From positions 1 through 5,584 of the forward strand of contig USIY01000165.1 in the NCBI GenBank assembly GCA_900554845.1: a DNA stretch of 5,584 nt, written 5' to 3'. Each line of letters opens with the position of its first letter. The stretch's first letter is position 1. This document shows positions 1 to 5,584 of the stretch, piece after piece. Below the pieces are notes generated by a model. It searched no databases. It had not been told where the DNA came from and saw nothing but the letters and a program-made list of their open reading frames with translations. A program made the position numbers and the translations under genes. Source of the DNA: an uncultured Bacteroidales bacterium. Lineage in GTDB: Bacteria > Bacteroidota > Bacteroidia > Bacteroidales > Muribaculaceae.

Positions 1-23
1 TCCCCGTCCCTCCCATTCCACAT

Positions 24-60
24 AAAAAAACAGTGTGCCAAATTTAAAAATTAGGCACAC
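24..60 (-). terminator. Rho-independent terminator after galM
   Basis: Read on the minus strand, a perfect 7-bp stem GTGTGCC/GGCACAC (plus-strand arms 33-39 and 54-60) encloses a 14-nt AT-rich loop. Two bases later comes a run of seven T (plus-strand A run 24-30). This is the classic intrinsic terminator layout and it begins 26 bp past the galM stop, so it should end the operon transcript. On the plus strand the same hairpin is followed by a weaker T-rich stretch (about 63-71), so it may also stop traffic from the left. Nothing recognisable is visible in 1-23. Confidence 0.88.
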
Positions 61-86
61 CGTATATTTTTATGATGAATAAGTGC

Positions 87-1133
87 TTATTCGGCTGTAA
101 ATGCGAATCTGATCGTTCGGTCGTAGACCTCACCGGCCTTCAGCTCCTGCGAGGGGAACTCGGGATGGTTCGGAGCATCGGGGAAACCCTGCATCTCTAT
201 GGCCACGCCGTCGTAATCCTCATAGCTGCGGCCACTGCGGTTGGCGGGACAACCTGCCAGCCAGTTGCCGGTATAGATCTGCACGCCGGGCTGATCCGTG
301 CATACAGTCAGCTTACGTCCGCTCTTGGCACCCTTCAGCACGACTGCTTCATGCACCGTCGTACCGGGCTTCCAGCCGTCGAGCACCCAGCAATGGTCAT
401 AACCCTTGCCGATCTTCAGCGCCTCGAAATCGGCGTTGATGTCCTGTCCTATCTTCTTGAACTCGCGGAAGTCCATCGGAGTACCGAACACATCGGCTTC
501 CTCGCCGGTAGGTATCTGAGTGTCATCGGTAGGCAGCCAACGCAGCGCTTTGATCTTCATCAGATGGTCGAACACTTTGCCGCTGTCGGCGCCGTCAAGA
601 TTCCAGTAGGCATGATTGGTGAGATTGATCACTGTATCCGCGTCGCTCTTAGCTTCAAAACGTAGAGTCAGGACGTCGTCGTCGCTCCAGGTGTAGGTGG
701 CCTTCACCTCCATACGGCCGGGATAGTTCTCCTCGCCGTCCGCCGCCACATACGTGAACTCAACACCGTTCTCTATCTCCTTTGCGTTCCAGATACGGTT
801 CATAAAACCCGTCGGTCCGCCATGCAGAGCGTTGGGACCGTTGTTGATGGCAAGCTGATACGTTTTGCCGTCCACTACAAGATGCCCCTTGCAAATGCGG
901 TTGGCATAACGGCCCGGGCATTTTCCCAGGCAAGGGCCGTCGGCCATATAATCGGCGGGATCAGCGTACGCCAGGGCAACTTCCTCAATCTTTCCGTCGC
1001 GGTCAGGAACGGCCACGCCGCGGATGCCGGCGCCCAAAGTGGAAAGCTCCACCCAGGCGCCTTTGGCATTCTCAAGCTTATATACCGTGACCTCGCCCTG
1101 CGGACCAGGGTATTTTTGGCTCGTTATCTTCAT
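87..1133 (-). CDS. galM: Aldose 1-epimerase (galactose mutarotase)
   Basis: This enzyme interconverts the beta and alpha anomers of galactose (and glucose), supplying alpha-galactose to galactokinase. The 348-aa product has the family's usual length and motifs: GRYANRI (74-80), NALHGG with H104, NLTNHAYWNL with the likely general acid H174, GYDH with the substrate-contacting D246, and EMQGFPDAPN with the likely general base E313. These correspond by motif to H96, H170, D243 and E304 of the characterised Lactococcus lactis enzyme. I see no signal peptide, so it should be cytoplasmic. I chose the ATG at 1131-1133 over a GTG one codon upstream because ATG is the stronger start and forms a TGATG junction with the galK stop. 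It is the last gene of the operon and is followed by a terminator. Other aldohexoses are possible substrates, but the galK neighbour favours galactose. Confidence 0.95.
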   Translation of the reverse strand: MKITSQKYPGPQGEVTVYKLENAKGAWVELSTLGAGIRGVAVPDRDGKIEEVALAYADPADYMADGPCLGKCPGRYANRICKGHLVVDGKTYQLAINNGPNALHGGPTGFMNRIWNAKEIENGVEFTYVAADGEENYPGRMEVKATYTWSDDDVLTLRFEAKSDADTVINLTNHAYWNLDGADSGKVFDHLMKIKALRWLPTDDTQIPTGEEADVFGTPMDFREFKKIGQDINADFEALKIGKGYDHCWVLDGWKPGTTVHEAVVLKGAKSGRKLTVCTDQPGVQIYTGNWLAGCPANRSGRSYEDYDGVAIEMQGFPDAPNHPEFPSQELKAGEVYDRTIRFAFTAE

Positions 1134-2278
1134 CACTCGGAAATTTTGCGCGCGCCGTCGCTGATCACTACATCGTAGATCTTGGGCTCATGGCCGTACT
1201 TCTCGTTGAAACGCTCGGTGACCTCCTTGATGAACTTGTCGTGGATTTTTTTCGGAACCAGGTTGATGGTGCAGCCACCGAAACCGCCGCCCATGATACG
1301 GGAACCGGTCACTCCGACTTCCTTAGCCACGTCGTTGAGAAAGTCAAGCTCCACGCAGCTCACCTCATAGTCCTTCGAAAGTCCCTCGTGAGTCTCGTAC
1401 ATCTTCTTTCCTACGGTTTCATAGTCGCCCTTCTCAAGCGCGTCGCAGACGGCCAGCACACGGTCTTTCTCCTCGATGACGAATTTCGCACGGAAGAAAT
1501 CCTCGGCGGTGATCTCACCCTTCACTTCGTTCAGCATTTCCATGGTGGCGTCGCGCAGTGTCTCCAGATTAAGTTTCTTGGCTACACGCTCGCAGCTTTC
1601 GCGGCGCTTATTGTAGGGGCTGTCCTTCAGCTCATGTTTTACGCGCGAGTCAACGAGCACCAAAGAATAGGTCTCGGGATTGAAGGGGAAATATTCATAC
1701 TCCATCGAACGGCAGTCAAGACGCATCAGGTTGCCCTTGCGGCCGAACACGCTGGCGAACTGGTCCATGATACCGCAGTTCACGCCGCAGTAATTGTGTT
1801 CCGTGGACTGTCCGATCTTAGCAAGCTCGAACTTGTCGATATTGTTCTCGTTGAACATGTCGTTCAGAGCGAAGGCGAAGCAGCTCTCCAAAGCGGCGGA
1901 CGAACTCAGACCGGCGCCAAGAGGCACATTGCCGGCAAATACAGCGTCGAAACCCTCTACCTTACCGCCGCGCTTCTGGATCTCACGGGCCACGCCGAAC
2001 ACGTAACGTGCCCAGCTCTCCTTCGGGGCGTCCTCCTCTTTCAGGCCGAACTCCACGTACTCGTCCAAGTCCATCGAATACACACGGCATTTCTCCAGAC
2101 CGTTGGCGCGAAGCTCCGCCATGATGCCCTTGTCGATGGCGCCGGGGAATACGAATCCTCCGTTATAGTCAGTGTGTTCGCCGATCAGGTTAATACGTCC
2201 GGCCGATGCATAGACCGTGCCATCTACACCGAAGCGATCCTTGAACGCCTTGGCGATTTTCTCTCTCATTTCCTCCAT
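1133..2278 (-). CDS. galK: Galactokinase
   Basis: GalK phosphorylates alpha-D-galactose with ATP to galactose-1-phosphate, the first committed Leloir step, in the cytoplasm. The 381-aa product is full length for this GHMP kinase and shows all three motifs: the galactokinase signature from G27 to G41 (R28, and E34, H35, D37 that bind sugar), the ATP-binding PLGAGLSSSAA loop (119-129), and GSRIMGGGFGGC (325-336). D172 in MDQFAS is the expected catalytic Asp paired with R28. Upstream is the beta-galactosidase, 47 bp away with no terminator or TAnnTTTG box between, so co-transcription is likely. Its stop shares one base with the galM start. Start choice: the first ATG lacks a Shine-Dalgarno, and a second in-frame ATG (codon 4, 2267-2269) sits directly after GGAGGAA. 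That spacing is tight, and Bacteroidetes rarely depend on SD pairing, so I keep the longer form. Confidence 0.97.
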   Translation of the reverse strand: MEEMREKIAKAFKDRFGVDGTVYASAGRINLIGEHTDYNGGFVFPGAIDKGIMAELRANGLEKCRVYSMDLDEYVEFGLKEEDAPKESWARYVFGVAREIQKRGGKVEGFDAVFAGNVPLGAGLSSSAALESCFAFALNDMFNENNIDKFELAKIGQSTEHNYCGVNCGIMDQFASVFGRKGNLMRLDCRSMEYEYFPFNPETYSLVLVDSRVKHELKDSPYNKRRESCERVAKKLNLETLRDATMEMLNEVKGEITAEDFFRAKFVIEEKDRVLAVCDALEKGDYETVGKKMYETHEGLSKDYEVSCVELDFLNDVAKEVGVTGSRIMGGGFGGCTINLVPKKIHDKFIKEVTERFNEKYGHEPKIYDVVISDGARKISE

Positions 2279-2325
2279 GGAATTAGTCTTTTGTTATGAT
2301 GTTGGTTAAACTTTTATGAGTAGTC

Positions 2326-4752
2326 TTATTTTTTTACGGGTATCGTGAGCGTGGCGGATCTGAGACCTTTGGCGGTAACCTTCAGGGTTACCTCGCCGGG
2401 CTTGTCGCCGCTCTGGACAATTGCCGTGCAGGCTCCGCTGAACAAATCCATCACAGGTTTGTGGAACTGTCTCAACGATGTGGGGTCTCCATTGGCCGTG
2501 GCGCGGAACTTGCCGTCGCCCGTCACCTGGAATTTTACCTCGCGGGAATCGTTCGGAACTATATTGCCCGCTTTATCCACAACCCGCACAGTAACGTAGG
2601 CCAGATCCTCGCCGTTGTCCTTCAGAGACTGACGGTTGGAAGTAAGCTTCAGAGCGTAAGGCTTGCCGGCGGTGCGCACCGAAGCCTCGCCGGTCTTGTT
2701 GCCGGCCTTGTCGTACGACACCACCTTCACCTCGCCAGGCTCATAGACAGTCTCGTTCCACATCAGACGGTAACGGTTCATATGGGTGGAGTCATTTTTC
2801 TCACGCACGCCCTGGCTCTTGCCGTTGATGAAGAGCTCGGCCTTGGGGGAATCCGTGTACACGAACACCGGAGTGATCTGACCTTCGCGGCCGGGCCATG
2901 TCCAATGCGGCAATATATGAAGGGTCCTGTCCTCTTTGTTCCATTTGGAACGGTACAGATAGTAACGGTCCTTGGGGAGCGACGCCAGGTCGAAGATTCC
3001 GAAGTAGGAGCTGTGCGAAGGCCATGCGTCGGTGTCGTAAGGGGATGGTTCGCCGAGATAGTCGAAGCCTGTCCATACGAACTGTCCCATATTGTAAGGA
3101 AGATCGTCGTCGACCGCGAAGTCATCGTCGGGAATATTGCTCCAGGGGCAGTACTCCACATCGTAACTGCTGCTCTGATTGCCCGGGCGTGTCACGTTGG
3201 CCGCTTTCTCCACTGGGAAGAAATACTGGCCGCGGCTCGACACTGTCGAGGCCGTCTCGGTACCGAGAATAGTGTTCTGTGGCAATTTGGGATACGCCTC
3301 CCGGTAGCGGTTCACTTTGTAATTGAATCCGGGGACATCGAGGGCGGCGGCGAATCCATTGTTGACCACGGCGTCGAACTGGTCCATGCCGCAAGTCACC
3401 GCGCGTGTGGGATCCTCGCGATGGCAGATATCCTGCAGGAACTTCAATTCACCCAGACCGTCGGGTCCCCACTGGCTCGGCACCTCGTTGCCGATGCTCC
3501 ACATCACCACGGATGGATTGTTGCGGTAAGCGTGGATCATATTTACCATGTCCTTCTCGGCCCAATCCTTAAAAAGAGATCCGTAGCCGTTGGGGCTCTT
3601 GGGACGGAAGCCCCAGTCGTCGAACGGCTCCACCATCAGCATAATTCCCATCTCGTCGCAAAGCTCCACAAGCTCCGGAGCCGGCATGTTGTGAGAAGTA
3701 CGTACGGCGTTTGCGCCCATGCTCTGCAGCAACTCCAGCTGATGACGCAAAGCCGACTCATTTATTGCCGCGCCCAAAGGGCCAAGGTCATGATGGTTGC
3801 ACACCCCTTTGAACTGCACTTTCTCGCCGTTCAGGAAGAAGCCCTCGCCGTCGCGCACCTCCACGCTGCGGATGCCGAAACGGGTGACATATCTGTCGAG
3901 TTCCTTGCCGTTCATGCTGACTACGGTCTCGGCGGTATAAAGCTTCGGGTCGCCGACATTCCATAGTTCCGGGGTCTTCACCACAAAATTCTGCACGGGA
4001 ACGATCCCGGGATAAATCTTATACATGTGTGAATCGGAGGCCACCTCCTTGCCCTGCGGATTGCGTATCACGGTGTTGAGCGACACTTCCTGGCCTTTGG
4101 CCACGCCTTCGAGCTTAGTCTCCAGCCTTACAGTGGCGTAATCGCGTCCCACATGCGGAGTGGTGACGTACGTACCCCACACAGGAACATGAACCTTGTC
4201 CGTCTCTATGAGATGAACGTTGCGGTACAGACCGGCGCCGGGATACCATCTTGAGCTCTGGGGCATATTCTCCAGCGACACTTCCACGACATTCTCACCG
4301 GGACGCACCACTCCGTCGAGAGGCACTGTGAAGCTGTTGTAACCGTAGGGCCAATAACCCACTTGCGTGCCGTTGACTTTCACCTTGGCATGACTCATAG
4401 CGCCGTCGAACTTCAGCGTCAGCGACTTGCCCGCGGTATCGGCTACATTTACAGTGGTTCGGTACCACCCCTTGCCAAGATACGGAAGGCCGCCTGTGCG
4501 GCCCGTTTTCCATGTTTCCTCGGTCTCACCGTTCTGTTCCACGGCTACTTTCTGCAGGTCATATTTGCGGTCGAACGGGCCGTATATGGCCCAGTCATGA
4601 GGCACGGCTACATTCTCCCATTTGAGAGAATCGCGGGAAAACTCCCAGGATTTAAGCAATTGTTCGGATCGTCCGGCCGAGGCCGCCATCAAGGTTAAAG
4701 GACAAAGCGCGGCAAAGCCGGCGACGATATTGAAGATTCGGGTTAATTTCAT
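2326..4752 (-). CDS. Exported GH2 beta-galactosidase, DUF4982-like and Ig-like C-terminus
   Basis: This 808-aa glycoside hydrolase family 2 enzyme probably releases terminal beta-galactose from lactose or glycan side chains. Residues 1-26 form a Sec signal peptide (KLTR, a hydrophobic core, ASA before the predicted cut). C17 lacks a proper lipobox, so a soluble periplasmic protein is likely. Domains by sequence: jelly-roll sugar-binding about 30-185 (VPHDW 50-54, GKGWYR 93-98), Ig-like about 190-297, TIM barrel about 299-600, DUF4982-like about 610-690 (FINGKSQG 641-648), and a C-terminal Ig-like GH2 domain about 700-805. Catalytic residues: acid/base E423 in SIGNEVPS and nucleophile E499 in GTETAS; H354 (VRTSHN) and E375 (VEPFDDW) match conserved GH2 active-site positions. 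The minus strand before the ATG has only an A-rich stretch (AAGAAATATA). As first gene of an operon with galK and galM, galactose as product is well supported by context. Without that context, other GH2 activities (glucuronidase, mannosidase) could not be excluded from motifs alone. Confidence 0.9.
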   Translation of the reverse strand: MKLTRIFNIVAGFAALCPLTLMAASAGRSEQLLKSWEFSRDSLKWENVAVPHDWAIYGPFDRKYDLQKVAVEQNGETEETWKTGRTGGLPYLGKGWYRTTVNVADTAGKSLTLKFDGAMSHAKVKVNGTQVGYWPYGYNSFTVPLDGVVRPGENVVEVSLENMPQSSRWYPGAGLYRNVHLIETDKVHVPVWGTYVTTPHVGRDYATVRLETKLEGVAKGQEVSLNTVIRNPQGKEVASDSHMYKIYPGIVPVQNFVVKTPELWNVGDPKLYTAETVVSMNGKELDRYVTRFGIRSVEVRDGEGFFLNGEKVQFKGVCNHHDLGPLGAAINESALRHQLELLQSMGANAVRTSHNMPAPELVELCDEMGIMLMVEPFDDWGFRPKSPNGYGSLFKDWAEKDMVNMIHAYRNNPSVVMWSIGNEVPSQWGPDGLGELKFLQDICHREDPTRAVTCGMDQFDAVVNNGFAAALDVPGFNYKVNRYREAYPKLPQNTILGTETASTVSSRGQYFFPVEKAANVTRPGNQSSSYDVEYCPWSNIPDDDFAVDDDLPYNMGQFVWTGFDYLGEPSPYDTDAWPSHSSYFGIFDLASLPKDRYYLYRSKWNKEDRTLHILPHWTWPGREGQITPVFVYTDSPKAELFINGKSQGVREKNDSTHMNRYRLMWNETVYEPGEVKVVSYDKAGNKTGEASVRTAGKPYALKLTSNRQSLKDNGEDLAYVTVRVVDKAGNIVPNDSREVKFQVTGDGKFRATANGDPTSLRQFHKPVMDLFSGACTAIVQSGDKPGEVTLKVTAKGLRSATLTIPVKK

Positions 4753-4804
4753 TATATTTCTTAGGGTTAGCGGTTCCCGTCATGGCGCCGGGATTTTCTA
4801 TTCA

Positions 4805-4836
4805 CAAATTTAACATGTATTTCCCGATTTCGCAAA
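4805..4836 (-). promoter_or_regulatory. Predicted promoter of the beta-galactosidase-galK-galM operon
   Basis: The minus strand carries TTTG (plus-strand CAAA at 4833-4836), a 20-nt spacer, then TAAATTTG (plus-strand 4805-4812). This matches the Bacteroidetes primary-sigma consensus TTTG-N19-21-TAnnTTTG exactly. The transcription start would fall near 4797-4800, giving a leader of about 45 nt. That leader contains a small 5-bp hairpin (TCCCG/CGGGA, plus-strand arms 4775-4779 and 4789-4793). The -33 element lies inside the left arm of the palindrome at 4833-4863, which suggests a regulator bound there could control access to this promoter. Confidence 0.7.
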
Positions 4837-4863
4837 TATCATAAACATTTATTATGAGATTTG
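4833..4863. promoter_or_regulatory. Imperfect palindrome, candidate operator
   Basis: The arms CAAATATCATAA (4833-4844) and TTATGAGATTTG (4852-4863) are inverted repeats matching at 11 of 12 positions, separated by the 7-nt spacer ACATTTA. The palindrome lies upstream of both predicted transcription starts, so it would act as DNA and not as an RNA hairpin. Its left end is the -33 element of the operon promoter, and its right end is 11 bp before the -33-like TTG of the divergent gene. This geometry fits a dimeric regulator's binding site. The regulator is not in the window and I do not recognise the motif as that of a known family. Confidence 0.5.
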
Positions 4864-4874
4864 ACATTTTTTCG

Positions 4875-4903
4875 TTGAATGTCATTGAAATTTTGTATTT
4901 TTG
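4875..4903 (+). promoter_or_regulatory. Predicted promoter of the acyltransferase gene
   Basis: TATTTTTG (4896-4903) matches the Bacteroidetes -7 box TAnnTTTG. TTG at 4875-4877 lies 18 nt upstream as a partial -33 element (GTTG instead of TTTG, spacer slightly short). Transcription would begin near 4908-4911, leaving a leader of only about 10-13 nt before the ATG at 4921, with no Shine-Dalgarno. It is a weaker consensus match than the operon promoter on the other strand. Confidence 0.5.
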
Positions 4904-4920
4904 TAGTTCGTTTATTACAT

Positions 4921-5584
4921 ATGAATAAAGATTCCGATAAGATTGCCCCCCTGTCCGAAGGAAACGCAGTGGCCGACACACCGTTGACAGCCGACGGCAA
5001 GCATCATTGCGCTCCGGGCGTAAGGGCCGACATACTTTCTGAAGAAGACATCTACAGTCTGGCGCCTTTCCTAAGGAAACATCCGAAACTGACCCGGTGG
5101 GTGATGCACCAGCTCATCATCGACAAATGCAACAGGGTGCACGGCACCTACTGCTATGAGACCGGAGCCGAATTCTCGCACCTTCTTGTCGACGAGGCGT
5201 ACAAAATAAAAAAACACGTTTACAACGAGGAAGTCCTGAATCAATTCAAGGACACGCCTTTCGTCACGGTCTCCAATCACCCGATGGGAGGTCTTGACGG
5301 TATTCTTCTGATCGACATCATCGGACGACATCGCCCGGATTTCAAGGTCATGGTCAATCTGATCCTTTACCATATCCAGGCCATGCGGCCCAATTTCATA
5401 CCCGTGGACCCCATCGGGAGCGACGACCCGGCAAAAAAGACCGTGACCATGCAGGGCATCCGTCAGGCCATCAAGCATGTCCGCGAGGGGCATCCCATAG
5501 GCTTCTTCCCTGCAGGAGCCGTGTCGAAAGTCGACAAGACGCTTCATATTTCCGACCGTGAATGGCAATCCTCCGTCACTCGCC
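4921..5584 (+). CDS. Lysophospholipid-type acyltransferase, hemolysin-like (3' end outside window)
   Basis: The first 221 codons are present and the frame runs off the right edge. Residues about 110-200 resemble the core of a glycerolipid acyltransferase: SNHPMGGLDG with the catalytic pair H120 and D126, the substrate-site-like stretch NFIPVDP (158-164), and FFPAGAVS (195-202) in the place of the FPEG motif. The protein would transfer an acyl chain to a lyso-lipid or aminolipid at the inner membrane. The H-x5-D spacing and FPAG differ from PlsC (H-x4-D, FPEG) and fit, from memory, the Bacteroidetes proteins often labelled putative hemolysin. That group includes the O-acyltransferase of glycine-lipid synthesis (GlsA), which is one possible identity. 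Residues 1-40 are polar and look poorly conserved. The ATG at 4921 is preferred; an in-frame ATG at 4879 would add 14 residues but overlaps the predicted -7 box. The gene diverges from the galactose operon. Confidence 0.8.
   Translation, partial: MNKDSDKIAPLSEGNAVADTPLTADGKHHCAPGVRADILSEEDIYSLAPFLRKHPKLTRWVMHQLIIDKCNRVHGTYCYETGAEFSHLLVDEAYKIKKHVYNEEVLNQFKDTPFVTVSNHPMGGLDGILLIDIIGRHRPDFKVMVNLILYHIQAMRPNFIPVDPIGSDDPAKKTVTMQGIRQAIKHVREGHPIGFFPAGAVSKVDKTLHISDREWQSSVTR

Noticed and set aside
1..23. A G-rich stretch on the minus strand beginning with ATG, just past the terminator
   Set aside because: Only 23 bases are visible, which is not enough to call a gene start, an RNA or any other feature.
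1190..2299. A 369-codon open frame on the plus strand opposite galK
   Set aside because: The minus strand encodes an intact galactokinase with all three family motifs. The antisense frame has no recognisable domain and is a by-product of GC-rich third positions that leave few stops.
2284..2327. A 7-bp direct repeat TAGTCTT at 2284-2290 and 2321-2327 flanking the beta-galactosidase to galK gap
   Set aside because: It is too short to be informative, and one copy overlaps the stop codon of the beta-galactosidase. I see no sign of an insertion between the copies.
2461..3966. A 501-codon open frame on the plus strand opposite the beta-galactosidase
   Set aside because: It is rich in His, Val, Ala and Leu with no motif, as expected for the antisense of a GC-rich coding frame, and the GH2 catalytic motifs lie on the other strand. 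It has no visible start signals.
4652..4783. A 43-codon upstream reading frame starting at an ATG in the beta-galactosidase leader (minus strand)
   Set aside because: It has no ribosome binding site, runs out of frame into the signal-peptide coding region, and its product is unremarkable. A chance ATG is the simplest reading.
5071..5568. A 165-codon open frame on the minus strand opposite the acyltransferase
   Set aside because: It overlaps the acyltransferase core motifs on the plus strand, shows no recognisable domain and has no promoter.

Overview
The window looks like a chromosomal segment from a Bacteroidales bacterium. The evidence is Bacteroidetes-type promoters (TTTG, a spacer of about 20, then TAnnTTTG), weak or absent Shine-Dalgarno sequences before AT-rich starts, and a secreted GH2 enzyme ending in a DUF4982-like module plus an Ig-like domain, an architecture common in this order. 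Coding DNA is moderately GC-rich and the intergenic DNA is very AT-rich. I cannot fix the family; a Muribaculaceae-like gut commensal is a guess.

Layout: positions 24-60 hold a rho-independent terminator for the minus strand. Positions 87-4752 hold three minus-strand genes in what looks like one operon, transcribed from right to left: an exported GH2 beta-galactosidase (2326-4752), galactokinase galK (1133-2278) and aldose 1-epimerase galM (87-1133). The galK stop and galM start share one base, and only 47 bp separate the beta-galactosidase from galK. Positions 4753-4920 are a divergent promoter region with a predicted promoter for each direction. Between them lies a 31-bp imperfect palindrome that overlaps the -33 element of the operon promoter. 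From 4921 to the right edge is the 5' part of a plus-strand membrane-lipid-type acyltransferase gene.

How the genes work together: the beta-galactosidase should release galactose from beta-galactosides in the periplasm. GalM interconverts the beta and alpha anomers, and GalK phosphorylates alpha-galactose to galactose-1-phosphate, the entry to the Leloir pathway. No sugar permease, galT, galE or regulator gene lies in the window, so uptake and later steps must be encoded elsewhere. The divergent acyltransferase has no evident link to galactose use and probably belongs to a separate lipid-synthesis unit. I see no mobile element, CRISPR array, RNA gene or plainly new system. The least explained element is the palindrome in the divergent promoter.
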